DNA from: Niallia endozanthoxylica
GTDB taxonomy: Bacteria > Bacillota > Bacilli > Bacillales > Cytobacillaceae
DNA: 64,000 nt
Direction: 5' to 3'
NCBI RefSeq assembly: GCF_008710145.1
Contig: NZ_VYKL01000037.1
Location: 124,001 to 188,000 of the forward strand
Positions 8,943-17,518 of the stretch are shown here, one piece after another. The notes beneath the pieces were generated by a model. The model ran no database searches, was not told the DNA's origin, and saw only the letters and a list, made by a program, of their open reading frames with translations. How positions within the stretch are numbered: the first letter of the stretch is position 1; each line of letters starts with the position of its first letter. The position numbers and the translations under genes are program-made.

Positions 8943-10703
8943 TCATAGAACAGAGGCATGTCCATTATAAATGACACCTCTTTGCGCATCTACAGTTATA
9001 TCCTGATTATCTTTTAATAAATCAACAACGCCTTCGACACCAACAAGGACAGGAATACCCAAGTTCAAGCCAACAACCGCAGCATGGCTGGTAAGCCCAC
9101 CTATCTCTGTAATAAGAGCGGCACATTTTTCAATGGCTGGAACCATCGTCTTATCCGTTCCTTTCATTACAAGTATCGACCCGTCTTGTACTTTTACCAA
9201 GGCTTCTTTTGCACTCTTTGCAATCACCGCTTTCCCATATGCAGACTTACGTCCAATCCCTTGACCTTTCGCTAAAACATCACCAACTATATGAATCTTC
9301 ATTAAATTTGTCGTGCCCGCTTCGCCGACAGGAACACCCGCTGTGATAACAACCAAATCGCCATGAGAAACAAATCCGCTATTTAAACTTACATCGACTG
9401 CATCTTCAAGCATTGCATCTGTTGAATGAATTACTTTTCCCATTTGCGGATAAACTCCCCATACTAACGCTAGTCGCCTTAACACATAATCATTTGCTGT
9501 TACAGCAGCAATCGGTGCTTTTGGACGATATTTCGCAATCATACGTGCAGTATAACCGCTATCAGTCGGGGTGATAATAGCATTTGCATCTAAATTTAAA
9601 GAAGTATGTGCCACAGATTGGCCAATCGCATCAGTAATCGTATTTTCACTATCCTTACTATGCTTGGATAATAGCTTTTTATGATCTAATACTGACTCTG
9701 CACGTGAAGCGATATTATGCATGGTTTGGACTGCCTCAACCGGATAGCAACCTGCAGCTGTCTCACCTGAAAGCATGATGGCATCTGTACCATCAAAAAT
9801 AGCATTTGCCACGTCACTTGCTTCTGCACGGGTAGGACGCGGGTTCCGCTGCATGGAATCAAGCATCTGTGTTGCCGTAATCACCGGTTTTCCTAATGCA
9901 TTGCATTTTTTGATTAAGTTTTTCTGAACCAACGGGACTTCCTCTGCTGGAATCTCGACACCAAGATCGCCGCGGGCAACCATTAGTCCGTCAGAAACCT
10001 CAAGAATTTCATCAATATTATCTACACCCTCTTGGTTTTCAATCTTAGGAATAATTTGAATATAGGTTGCATGATTTTCTTCAAGCAACTTTCTAATTTC
10101 TAACACATCAGAGGCTCTTCGAACAAAGGAGGCTGCGATAAAGTCTACACTTTGCTCGATTCCAAAGAGGATATCATTTGTATCCTTTTCGGTAATACCA
10201 GGTAATTTAACAGACACGCCAGGCACATTTACACCTTTTTTGTTTTTTAACGTTCCGCTGTTTAGTACTTTTACATGAATATGATTGTTAGATTTATCGA
10301 TTTTTTCTACTTCCAGACCGATTAATCCATCATCTAAAAGAATTTTGGAGCCCACTTCAATATCGTCAATTAACCCCTCATATGTAACAGAGAACATTTC
10401 AGAGGTTCCTTCCACTTCCTGCATTGAAACGATACTAGAGCTTCCGGCTATCAATTCAATTGATTCATTCACCATATTGTGTGTTCGTATTTCAGGACCC
10501 TTTGTATCCAACAGAATCGCAATATTCTTTCCTGTTATCTGGGCCGCTTCGCGAATATTTTGGATTCGCTCTCCATGCTCTGTATAATTACCGTGCGAAA
10601 AATTTAATCGAGCGACATTCATACCAGCCTCCATTAACTGCGTCAGCATTTCTACACTTTCACTAGCAGGTCCGATTGTACAGACAATTTTTGTTTTGCG
10701 CAT
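8943..10703 (-). CDS. pyk: Pyruvate kinase with C-terminal PEP-utiliser domain
   Basis: Converts phosphoenolpyruvate and ADP to pyruvate and ATP. The 586 residues comprise the TIM barrel with inserted B domain (starting [13 protein letters not shown]), the active-site helix [27 protein letters not shown] and [10 protein letters not shown]. The alpha/beta C domain follows, then an extra C-terminal domain with [12 protein letters not shown], the phosphohistidine-type motif typical of Bacillus pyruvate kinases. RBS GGAGG lies before ATG 10703. In many Bacillaceae pyk follows pfkA; here no pfkA is present and a decayed LacI gene lies upstream. So it may be a second copy or a relocated gene. Confidence 0.95.
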   Translation of the reverse strand: MRKTKIVCTIGPASESVEMLTQLMEAGMNVARLNFSHGNYTEHGERIQNIREAAQITGKNIAILLDTKGPEIRTHNMVNESIELIAGSSSIVSMQEVEGTSEMFSVTYEGLIDDIEVGSKILLDDGLIGLEVEKIDKSNNHIHVKVLNSGTLKNKKGVNVPGVSVKLPGITEKDTNDILFGIEQSVDFIAASFVRRASDVLEIRKLLEENHATYIQIIPKIENQEGVDNIDEILEVSDGLMVARGDLGVEIPAEEVPLVQKNLIKKCNALGKPVITATQMLDSMQRNPRPTRAEASDVANAIFDGTDAIMLSGETAAGCYPVEAVQTMHNIASRAESVLDHKKLLSKHSKDSENTITDAIGQSVAHTSLNLDANAIITPTDSGYTARMIAKYRPKAPIAAVTANDYVLRRLALVWGVYPQMGKVIHSTDAMLEDAVDVSLNSGFVSHGDLVVITAGVPVGEAGTTNLMKIHIVGDVLAKGQGIGRKSAYGKAVIAKSAKEALVKVQDGSILVMKGTDKTMVPAIEKCAALITEIGGLTSHAAVVGLNLGIPVLVGVEGVVDLLKDNQDITVDAQRGVIYNGHASVL

Positions 10704-10841
10704 TTTATAACCTCCGGTAATCTTACCTTATACATTGTATTGTTTTTCCATTTAGTATCTCATTCACCTTATCCATAACTGCATCCAAAAGGGGGAGCTA
10801 ATTTTCGACTACTAGCCTCTAAAGCGCTGCATCTGAAATGG

Positions 10842-11260
10842 ATGATCCAAGGAGAATTAGTTTTGAATGATTTTTTCCGAAAAGGATTTTATAATGAAAA
10901 GTATGTACACGTTGGAAAATTCTCAGTTGATAGCGGGAGTCAATTAATGCAAAAGGCATTAGAAGAACATAAAGAAGATCTTCTGACTGCGTTTTTGTTC
11001 GAGGTGACTCAATGGCTATCGGTGCTTTGCGAGCTCTTCATGCTGCAAATATAATAGTTCCTGACAAAGTGAGTATCGTTGGTGTAAATGACATTAGTGT
11101 TTCAAGATATGTCTACCCCTCGTTAAGTACAGTAAAGGCATATACTGAATGAATGGGTGAAACGGTCGTTGATTTTCTGCTGGAACAGTTTGCTGGCAGA
11201 TAAATACCGAAAACTTTCAGTATATCGACTTGGCTTGAAATTCGTGGGAACTCTAAGTAG
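10842..11260 (+). pseudogene. Remnant of a LacI/GalR-family regulator
   Basis: The first frame reads NEKYVHVGKFSVDSGSQLMQ and so on. After a shift in the T-run near 10990, another frame continues GDSMAIGALRALHAANIIVP, then DKVSIVGVNDISVSRYVYPSLSTV, and ends with TWLEIRGNSK. This is the effector-binding half of a LacI-family repressor. It has a frameshift and internal stops (TGA about 11150, TAA about 11200), and the helix-turn-helix part is missing. It probably regulated sugar genes, whose remnants lie further right. Confidence 0.75.
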
Positions 11261-11313
11261 AAAACGATGTTAAATTAATAATTATCTAAACATAGCCAAA
11301 TGAAATTGTTATC

Positions 11314-11362
11314 AAAAGACCATTCCAACTCCATGTGAATCTAATCGGGATGGTCTTTTTTA
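11314..11362 (+). terminator. Intrinsic terminator after the LacI relic
   Basis: AAAAGACCATTCC pairs with GGGATGGTCTTTT and is followed by further T. It looks like the surviving terminator of the decayed regulator. Confidence 0.65.
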
Positions 11363-11495
11363 TGTTTTATTAAACAAACTGTTGCCTTTTAGGTGAAAAT
11401 ATTAAGTAAAACTTTTAGTAAAATTGAAAAACAATAATCGTTTTTAATAACGAGGTTTCATGTTCCTATTTATAGAAATAGGCAATAGTTGTGTG

Positions 11496-11582
11496 ATGAA
11501 TGATAAGAAAGCATCCTACCTAGCTGGACCAATGGTACCAACAATTTTTGTATTTCTAATTCTGCTCATCTCTCCTATATAG
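11496..11582 (+). pseudogene. Possible N-terminal fragment of a sugar ABC permease
   Basis: A 28-codon frame reads MNDKKASYLAGPMVPTIFVF then LILLISPI and a stop. A short charged start followed by one hydrophobic helix ending in a proline is typical of MalF-like permease N-termini. The neighbouring LacI and sugar-binding relics make this plausible, but the fragment is too short to be certain. Confidence 0.25.
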
Positions 11583-11594
11583 AAAGACTTCTTG

Positions 11595-13049
11595 TTAATC
11601 AGCAAGGTTTAATACTAGTACCTTTTCACGAGTCATCGATTCAAGGCTCTTACGAATGCCTTGTACCCCCATACCGGATCCCTTCACACCGATAAATGGG
11701 AAATGGTCTGGGCCACGCTCTGTACGCCCGTTAATTTGCACAGAACCTGTGTCAATTTTATTAGCAATCGCAAACGCACGGTTGATATCTTTTGTAAAGA
11801 CACTTGCTTGTAAGCCAAACTCTGATTTGTTTGCGATATGAATGGCTTCTTCGTCTGATTTTACACGAATAATTGGCAGGACAGGTCCAAATGGCTCTTT
11901 CCACGCAACATGCATATTTCCTGTCACATGATCAAGAAGGGTTGGATAAATTAAGTTTTGCTCACGTTTATTACCGGTCACAACCGTTGCTCCTTTTTGA
12001 ATGGCATCGTAAATTAATCCTTGTACAAAGCTGGCTGAGTCATTATCAATTAATGGAACGATGGTACTTTCTTGTTCCGGAGAACCAACGGATAATTTCT
12101 CTACTTCTGCTTTCAGCAGTGTAACAAGCTCATCCGCTACATTTTCATGCACTAATACACGTTTAATCGCTGTACAACGTTGGCCAGAGTATGAGAACGC
12201 ACCGCTGATAATTTGTAATGCAGCCTCATGTAAATCTGCATCCTCGCATACAATACCAGGATCTTTACCGCCAAGCTCAAGAACCAGTGGAATCATTTTG
12301 GCTTTTTCGGCTAAATGGACCCCTGTATTTGTACCGCCCGTAAACGAAATCATGTTAATGCCTTCATGCTCTACTAGATAATCACCAATCACAGCACCGC
12401 GGCCTGTTACCAAGTTGACTAGACCTTTAGGCAATCCAGCTTTATCAAGGGCCTCAATCATCTTTACTCCGCTAATCGAGCCTTGCGTTGCTGGTTTAAA
12501 GATAACAGCATTTCCTGCCATTAGTGCTGGAGCTACTTTTGCAGCAGCCAAGTTGACTGGATAGTTAAACGGTGCAACTGCTAATACGACGCCTAATGGG
12601 ACACGTTGAGTGATCGCCACTTTTGATGCCGCTCCACCTGGAAAGCTATCACCTCTCATGCTTTCACCGTGCATATGTAACGCTTCTTCAATCGTGTAAC
12701 GAATAAAATCGGCAGTACGTACCACTTCTTTTTGTGCATCTTTACGACCTTTTCCTACTTCTTTCATAATGATTTCGGCGATTTCTTCCTGCATGTTAAC
12801 CAATTCGTCTGCCCATTTATATAAATACGCTGCACGTTGCTGCAGAGAAGTTTCTGCCCATTCCTTTTGTGCCTCATGAGCAAAACGAATAGCTTCATCT
12901 ACTTCTTTTTTCGTAATAGCTTGAACCTTTCCAATTACTTCATCAAGGTAAGGTGATACTATGTCAATCGTTTGCCCCGATTCACTTTCTTTCCACTCTC
13001 CGTTTGCATAATACTTATAAGTTGATAAGGTTAACACGTTTTCTGTCAT
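11595..13049 (-). CDS. gapN: NADP-dependent non-phosphorylating glyceraldehyde-3-phosphate dehydrogenase
   Basis: Oxidises glyceraldehyde 3-phosphate directly to 3-phosphoglycerate with NADP, bypassing the ATP-forming step and supplying NADPH. The 484 residues closely follow streptococcal GapN as recalled: YYANGEWKES, ISPFNYPVNL-like APFNYPVNLAAAKVAPAL, KPATQGSISG, ELGGKD with Glu258, SGQRCTAIKR with catalytic Cys292 and EEPFGPVLPIIRV-like WKEPFGPVLPIIRV. ATG 13049 has GGAGG 7 bases upstream. The gene is intact between relics of a sugar-uptake locus. Two tandem inverted repeats lie 62-98 bases upstream and probably control it. Confidence 0.93.
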   Translation of the reverse strand: MTENVLTLSTYKYYANGEWKESESGQTIDIVSPYLDEVIGKVQAITKKEVDEAIRFAHEAQKEWAETSLQQRAAYLYKWADELVNMQEEIAEIIMKEVGKGRKDAQKEVVRTADFIRYTIEEALHMHGESMRGDSFPGGAASKVAITQRVPLGVVLAVAPFNYPVNLAAAKVAPALMAGNAVIFKPATQGSISGVKMIEALDKAGLPKGLVNLVTGRGAVIGDYLVEHEGINMISFTGGTNTGVHLAEKAKMIPLVLELGGKDPGIVCEDADLHEAALQIISGAFSYSGQRCTAIKRVLVHENVADELVTLLKAEVEKLSVGSPEQESTIVPLIDNDSASFVQGLIYDAIQKGATVVTGNKREQNLIYPTLLDHVTGNMHVAWKEPFGPVLPIIRVKSDEEAIHIANKSEFGLQASVFTKDINRAFAIANKIDTGSVQINGRTERGPDHFPFIGVKGSGMGVQGIRKSLESMTREKVLVLNLAD

Positions 13050-13110
13050 CAAAATTCCTCCTTAAATTATAAATGACTCTATAATGACTACCTGTAGTGC
13101 AAAAAATAAA

Positions 13111-13147
13111 GGGATGAAAAACGTCCCTATAGGACATAAAACGTCCC
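13111..13147 (-). promoter_or_regulatory. Two tandem operator-like inverted repeats upstream of gapN
   Basis: GGGATGAAAAACGTCCC (13111-13127) and AGGACATAAAACGTCCC (13131-13147) are two 17-base units separated by TAT. Their centres are 20 bases apart (two helical turns), and each has inverted GGGA/TCCC or GGAC/GTCC ends. This looks like a dimer-dimer binding site for a regulator of gapN. The regulator is not identified. Confidence 0.5.
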
Positions 13148-13317
13148 ATTTGGTACAAAAAAATAATCTTTTAAATAATCTTTCACTTGTGGATTTTACT
13201 TTAACAAAGTAAGAATTATCTGTCAATATTTTTTCTGAATTGTATGTAAACTATCTTATTTCTTTTCGTTCTAGTAATTATATTATTTGATACGCGTTTC
13301 CATAACATTAAATGTTT

Positions 13318-13678
13318 CAGATAGACGCGCTATTGTAATGGAGGATATCGTTAAGGAACAATCCTAATCCTAAAGGAGTTATCACGACAACGGATTATCT
13401 GGCTCTTCCAGCATTAGATAGCATTTACGAGCATGGTCTTGAATTACCTATGACCGGAACCAATGGTATCACGGAAATGCTTGAAAATATTAAGGAAGGA
13501 AAACTCTCCATTTCAGTATCGCAAAACCCATATGATAGGGGGGTATCTAAGTGCTGAAACAGCAGATAAAGTGCTAAGAGGCGAGAGGATAAAACAGAAT
13601 ATAGATAGTGGAGTAGATATTATTACAAAAAGTAATGCCGAGCAGTGGCTGGAATTTTACAATAATATACTAAAGTAA
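13318..13678 (+). pseudogene. Remnant of a sugar-binding protein (RbsB-like, periplasmic-binding family 4)
   Basis: Successive frames read AIVMEDIVKE, then NPNPKGVITTTDYLALPALD, later NIKEGKLSISVSQNPYDRG, and after another shift YLSAETADKVLRGERIKQNI with IDSGVDIITKSNAEQWLEF. This is the C-terminal half of a substrate-binding protein for sugar ABC uptake. Shifts lie near 13356 and in the G6 run near 13542-13548, and the N-terminal half with lipobox is gone. The single-base shift in the G-run might be a sequencing artefact, but the missing half shows it is not a working gene. Confidence 0.75.
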
Positions 13679-13698
13679 TTTATTTCAGTTTCTTTTAG

Positions 13699-13729
13699 AG
13701 TCCCTATGTTATGTGAGGGACTATTTTTT
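13699..13729 (+). terminator. Intrinsic terminator after the sugar-binding relic
   Basis: AGTCCCT/AGGGACT stem followed by ATTTTTT, 20 bases after the relic's stop. Confidence 0.7.
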
Positions 13730-13951
13730 GCTCTAGAGTTGATATAGTGTAAGCCCGAATTATAAAAAAATAAGCGTACCTTCTAGTACACATCACAAAT
13801 AGCCATAAATTCTAATTTGCCTTTGTTGTTAATTTATTAAAGGGGAGGAGTAACGGCTATTTAGTTATATAGCTATTCGTATAATACCTATTTTACGAAT
13901 ACTTACTGATTCGAATTTGGTCTAGTATACGTAACGATAACAATATAGTAA

Positions 13952-14231
13952 TTACCTATGAAGAAGAAGTCCAACAGCCATCGCTAGATTGAAGTGAGTG
14001 CCTGTTTTTTTTCATAATAGATGGAGCTAGATTGAAGACGATTTTCTGCTGGGGGAAGATAAGGTTTGAATGAGTAATTGCTGCTTCTAAGCGTTCTTTG
14101 GTTTCTTTTATAGCCATTATACCAAGACCAACGATGGATACGGAAGGGAGCCCTGGAAGTACATCTGTCTTAATATCAACAACAAGTCCTTCAATTCCGG
14201 TTAATGTAAAGTTTTTAGTAATTGATGCCAT
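13952..14231 (-). pseudogene. N-terminal fragment of a YifB/ComM-like Mg-chelatase-type protein
   Basis: Starts with an RBS (GGAGG) and ATG at 14231 and reads GIEGLVVDIKTDVLPGLPSV and SIVGLGIMAIKETKERLEAA, ending NLAPSIMKKN. This is the first domain of YifB/ComM AAA+ proteins. After a shift in the A-run near 14010 another frame gives GTHFNLAMAVGLLLHR and stops. Roughly 90 of about 500 residues remain, so the gene is broken. Confidence 0.7.
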
Positions 14232-14275
14232 GTATAAACCTCCATAGATTCACTTACGTTTACCTTATAATATAA

Positions 14276-14336
14276 GCGTCAGGTACCTTAAATGGACAAA
14301 TGCACGGTAAATGTCTTTTTAAGGTGCCTGACACCA
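14276..14336. repeat. GTGTCAGGCACC-family palindromic repeat
   Basis: GCGTCAGGTACCTTAAATGG at one end and TTTTTAAGGTGCCTGACACC at the other form imperfect arms around an ACAAATG/AATGTC core. The same plan occurs at 14969, 21561, 51957 and 55124. Confidence 0.7.
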
Positions 14337-14374
14337 TGGTTTGTAAGGGTTTTCGCTGCGTGTTAATAAAAGCA

Positions 14375-14551
14375 TCAATTTGCCACTAGGATATAAGATT
14401 TGTATTTGTTTTTAATGTTTTTGTAAGTATCAAGGTCTTTTAAATCAGAGCGTGAGCTGTCACATGTGCAGTGAGTCAATCGATGCTTATAATCAATTTT
14501 GATCCATTCGCTGTCTTTAAGTTCTTTGTTGCATACTTTGCAAATTATCAT
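14375..14551 (-). CDS. Small Cys-rich (zinc-ribbon-like) protein, tandem copy A
   Basis: A 58-residue protein, not recognised as a named family. It starts MIICKVCNKELKDSEWIKID and later has HRLTHCTCDSSRSDLKDLD. Cys4, Cys7, His27, Cys28 and Cys30 could bind one metal ion. The rest is Lys/Asp-rich, with a likely helix SDLKDLDTYKNIKNKY. ATG 14551 follows the RBS AAAAGGAGATAG. The next gene on this strand (14657-14833) encodes a protein of the same length with about 40 of 58 residues identical, so both copies look maintained as protein-coding genes. Function unknown; a DNA-, RNA- or partner-binding zinc module is an inference. Confidence 0.7.
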   Translation of the reverse strand: MIICKVCNKELKDSEWIKIDYKHRLTHCTCDSSRSDLKDLDTYKNIKNKYKSYILVAN

Positions 14552-14656
14552 AATAACTATCTCCTTTTAATCTTTGTGTATTTATTCACATTCTAACATA
14601 TATTTATTTTTAAACGTTTCAATATTTATTGAAGTTTTTCTTATTGTTTCTAATCG

Positions 14657-14833
14657 TTATTTCGCTGCTTTCAATTGAAGGGAGTATTTATTCTTTAAGT
14701 TCTTGAATGTATCTAAATCCTTCAAATCCGAGCGTAAATTATCACATGTACAATGTGTTAATCTGTTTCTATAGTCCAGTTTTATCCAATCAGTATCCTT
14801 TAGTTCTTTATTGCAGACTTTACATGTACTCAT
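14657..14833 (-). CDS. Small Cys-rich (zinc-ribbon-like) protein, tandem copy B
   Basis: Paralogue of the 14375 gene. It has 58 residues starting MSTCKVCNKELKDTDWIKLD, with RLTHCTCDNLRSDLKDLDTF in the second half. Cys4, Cys7, His27, Cys28 and Cys30 are all kept, and differences are conservative (SEW/TDW, YKHR/YRNR, TYKNI/TFKNL) until the last eight residues, which diverge. AGGAGA precedes ATG 14833. It lies 105 bases upstream of copy A on the same strand, with AT-rich sequence between, so the two may be transcribed together. No named family recognised. Confidence 0.7.
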   Translation of the reverse strand: MSTCKVCNKELKDTDWIKLDYRNRLTHCTCDNLRSDLKDLDTFKNLKNKYSLQLKAAK

Positions 14834-14968
14834 CTTTCTTCTCCTGCCATTCTATAGTTTGTGTATTTGCTCACATTATATCACGTGTTTATAGCAAGTG
14901 TATATTCTGTTTTAGGTACCTTTTGAATATTTAATGATAAAATATTGATTAAGTTTGAAAGGAAAGAG

Positions 14969-15027
14969 TGTCAGGTACCAAAAAAAGACAAATGCCAAAC
15001 ATCTGTCTTTTTATGGTGTCTGACACC
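14969..15027. repeat. GTGTCAGGCACC-family palindromic repeat
   Basis: GTGTCAGGTACCAAAAAAAG pairs with CTTTTTATGGTGTCTGACAC around ACAAATG...CATCTGT. It lies directly after the symporter stop codon (15031) and may act as that gene's terminator. Confidence 0.8.
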
Positions 15028-15030
15028 AAT

Positions 15031-16377
15031 CTAGCCGATAACGCCTGTTGTGCTTAGAAACACTAGAATAATGATTATGGGGACAACCCATCGCATTAAG
15101 AGCTTCCATGTGTGAAAGTAAGACTGCGATAATGTATTAGCTTGGAAAAACTCCTGTCTAACGAGAGATTGATTCATTTTATAAATAATAAAGAATGCAA
15201 TCAATAGATTTCCAAGAGGGAGCATAATATTGCTGACTAAATAGTCTGTCAGATCAAATACAGTCCGGTCAAACCATTTCAAGTCTGCCAAGAGGCTGGA
15301 TGATAAGGCTGCGGGAATGCCGGCAAAAAATACAACTAGCCCTGAAATCCAGGAGACCCTTTTTCGCGAATGTTTTCCGTTGGCTGTAAAGGCAGCCACA
15401 ATAATCTCTAAAAGACTAAAGGATGATGTGAGTGTGGCAAATAGAAATAGAATTAAAAATAAGCTTAAAAACAATTCTCCAAACGGCAGTTGTCCAAAAA
15501 CAGTCGGCAGTACGATAAATAGCAGTCCTGGTCCTTCTGTCGGCTCAAGACCAAAGGAAAAGACAACAGGGAAGATAGCGAGCCCAGCAAGCAGGGAAAC
15601 AAATATATTCATGAACACAACCGAATTGGCTGATGCAGGAATGCTGACATCCTTATCTAAATAAGAACTGTACGTGACCATACAGGAGAATCCCACTGCT
15701 AAGGCAAAAAAGGACTGACCAAGAGCATATAGAACCGATTCGCTTGTGATGGCTGAAAAGTCGGGCTTAAGGAAAAAACGTACGCCTTCCATTGCACCGT
15801 CTAAAGTCAATGAGCGAATCACTAGAATAATAAAAAAGATAAAAAGCAGCGGCATCATATATTTATTTGCCTTTTCAATTCCATTTTGAACACCAAGAGC
15901 AATCACGACAATGTTAACAAGTAAGAAGATAGCTAGTCCAGCTATCGTAATCATTGGGCTAGAGGTGACCATGCCAAATAATTCAGGATAGTTAGCACCC
16001 TCTTGAATCACTCTTCCGAAGATGGATAATAAGCTATAGACGAATACCCAGCCTCCAACAACGCAATAAAAGGAGAGGAGAAGAAAACAGCCTACTACAC
16101 CAAGACGGCCAAGATTCACCCATAAACTGTTAGGAGCTAATGTTTTATAGGCGCTGATAGCTTCCTTGCCGGAGCCGCGGCCAATGATAAATTCTGAGAT
16201 AAGCATGGGCAGTCCAATTAATAAAGTAAAAATAACAAAGATAAGAAAAAATGCCCCGCCGCCGCTCATCCCGGTGACATAGGGAAATTTCCAAATGGCC
16301 CCTAATCCAATGGCAGCACCTGCTGAAGATAAAATAAATCCCAGCTTCGATGACCATTTTTCCGTCCTTTTTTCCAT
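15031..16377 (-). CDS. Sodium-dependent symporter, neurotransmitter/amino-acid (NSS/SNF) family
   Basis: An integral membrane Na+-coupled transporter of 448 residues with about 11-12 membrane segments. The NSS signature is at the N-terminus: KLGFILSSAGAAIGLGAIWKFPYVTGMSGGGAFF, which forms the unwound TM1 sodium and substrate site. The ATG at 16377 follows GGAGGAG; the TTG at 16392 overlaps that RBS. Bacterial members carry amino acids (for example tryptophan or tyrosine); the substrate cannot be told here. A perfect 20-bp palindrome about 91 bases upstream is a likely operator. Confidence 0.9.
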   Translation of the reverse strand: MEKRTEKWSSKLGFILSSAGAAIGLGAIWKFPYVTGMSGGGAFFLIFVIFTLLIGLPMLISEFIIGRGSGKEAISAYKTLAPNSLWVNLGRLGVVGCFLLLSFYCVVGGWVFVYSLLSIFGRVIQEGANYPELFGMVTSSPMITIAGLAIFLLVNIVVIALGVQNGIEKANKYMMPLLFIFFIILVIRSLTLDGAMEGVRFFLKPDFSAITSESVLYALGQSFFALAVGFSCMVTYSSYLDKDVSIPASANSVVFMNIFVSLLAGLAIFPVVFSFGLEPTEGPGLLFIVLPTVFGQLPFGELFLSLFLILFLFATLTSSFSLLEIIVAAFTANGKHSRKRVSWISGLVVFFAGIPAALSSSLLADLKWFDRTVFDLTDYLVSNIMLPLGNLLIAFFIIYKMNQSLVRQEFFQANTLSQSYFHTWKLLMRWVVPIIIILVFLSTTGVIG

Positions 16378-16467
16378 GAAAAACTCCTCCAAAACATAGT
16401 AAAACCGAAAGCAAATGATGATGTATGTAATCTAACTTAAGAATGCAGGGAAAAGCAAACATATCTA

Positions 16468-16487
16468 TTAAACAAACGTTTGTTTAA
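16468..16487. promoter_or_regulatory. Perfect 20-bp palindrome, likely repressor operator
   Basis: TTAAACAAACGTTTGTTTAA is fully self-complementary and lies about 81-110 bases upstream of the symporter start. A 19/20 match occurs at 53787-53806. The length and symmetry suit a TetR-type repressor; none is encoded in the window. Confidence 0.5.
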
Positions 16488-16685
16488 CATATCAATTGAA
16501 CCTTCGACGTCATTTAACATCATAACATAATCAAGCTTACATATAATATGTTTGAAGGGAAGAATCGCTATTTTTAAATAACTTCAGATTCTTTTTAGGG
16601 ACAGCTATATGCCCCTGGTGGTATAATAGTACTCATAATAATGATTGCAATGGACTCTAAAACTAAAACGAATGGGGATGAATTC

Positions 16686-16967
16686 ATGTTTATCGTAAGT
16701 GAGGAAGCAAAAACAGAAATTCAAAATAGACTAGAAGAGTTTGGAAAAGCCTATGTCCGTCTTCAGATGCGTCATAGCTGTTATATGAAATTGAAATTAA
16801 CAGTAGAAGATGAAATTCTGCCAAACGATATAGAAGAGACCGTTGATGGTTTGCACTTTATCATTGATAAAGGACATGAGCATTACTTTTTCAATAAAAA
16901 AATTGTTTATGGTGAGGATAAGTTTGGCTTTAAAGAATTCGATTTAGCACCGCTGGAGGAGGCTTAA
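16686..16967 (+). CDS. Small conserved protein, HesB/IscA-like fold suspected
   Basis: A 93-residue soluble protein. The pattern IVSEEAKTEIQ...YVRLQMRHSCYMKLKL...VDGLHFIIDKGHEHYF resembles the beta-rich HesB/IscA (iron-sulfur biosynthesis) domain found in short Bacillus proteins. However, only one cysteine is present, so classical cluster binding by three cysteines is not possible. ATG 16686 was chosen for the GGGGATG just upstream. A promoter with extended -10 TGGTATAAT (16619-16627) precedes it. Family assignment is tentative. Confidence 0.5.
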   Translation: MFIVSEEAKTEIQNRLEEFGKAYVRLQMRHSCYMKLKLTVEDEILPNDIEETVDGLHFIIDKGHEHYFFNKKIVYGEDKFGFKEFDLAPLEEA

Positions 16968-17031
16968 GGCATATCCAAACCATTCTCCCATATACTGTAC
17001 TGTAATGAACATGTACAAGGGGGGATGGTCT

Positions 17032-17463
17032 TTGCAATTCTATTATGGGCCGCAAATGCCTTTGCGCATATTAGATGAAGCGGAGTTTTGGAAGCATCAG
17101 GAAGAGGAACATACATTAGTCATAAGGGCGCTAGTACCAAATCTTGAAGAAGAATATGTAGAGGCATTAGAAGAATGGGAAGCTGCCCTTAGTGAAACAC
17201 ATAAAAAGGTGGTTCGGTTTATTGAAACGGTTGCCCGTTCAGGCTATCAACTCTCCCAAGCGCTGCAGCAGCAAGTCATGCAGCTAGTTTCCTTTAGCTT
17301 GCAGCAAAGCTTACAATTTATCAACCTATGCCAGCAAATTAAAACCAAGAGCAAGGCCGTGAGTGCGAATCAAACGGCAAAAGCAGTGCTAGACCATATC
17401 ATACGAGAGTCTGAATACTTTGTCGGTATTTCCCAAGCGCTCTTATACCAACAACAGCCATAA
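17032..17463 (+). CDS. DUF2935-type protein
   Basis: A 143-residue protein starting FYYGPQMPLRILDEAEFWKH after the initiator region, then QEEEHTLVIRALVPNLEEE. This fits the Bacillus/Clostridium DUF2935 group, which are helical proteins with conserved His/Glu resembling a hemerythrin-like or ferritin-like bundle. TTG 17032 is preferred because AAGGGGGG precedes it by 7 bases; an ATG at 17005 lies before that site. No function is established. It is the second gene of a possible pair with the 16686 gene (65 bases apart). Confidence 0.7.
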   Translation: MQFYYGPQMPLRILDEAEFWKHQEEEHTLVIRALVPNLEEEYVEALEEWEAALSETHKKVVRFIETVARSGYQLSQALQQQVMQLVSFSLQQSLQFINLCQQIKTKSKAVSANQTAKAVLDHIIRESEYFVGISQALLYQQQP

Positions 17464-17483
17464 TCATTCATTTTCATAGAAGA

Positions 17484-17518
17484 AAAACAGTGTCTCCTGT
17501 TCTAGACACTGCTTTTTT
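17484..17518. terminator. Bidirectional intrinsic terminator
   Basis: CAGTGTCT/AGACACTG stem with A-run before and TTTTTT after, between the convergent 17032 and 17519 genes. Confidence 0.8.

Noticed and set aside
10842-11054. 70-codon frame as an independent small protein
   Set aside because: It continues as LacI-family sequence in another frame after a shift, so it is a fragment of a broken regulator.
13463-13678. 71-codon frame that might be called a small gene
   Set aside because: Its second half is the frame-shifted end of the sugar-binding protein relic and its start has no RBS; treated as part of the pseudogene.
14707-14934. 75-codon plus-strand frame, Cys/Tyr-rich
   Set aside because: It is the antisense of the conserved 58-residue gene at 14657-14833, which has an RBS and a paralogue.
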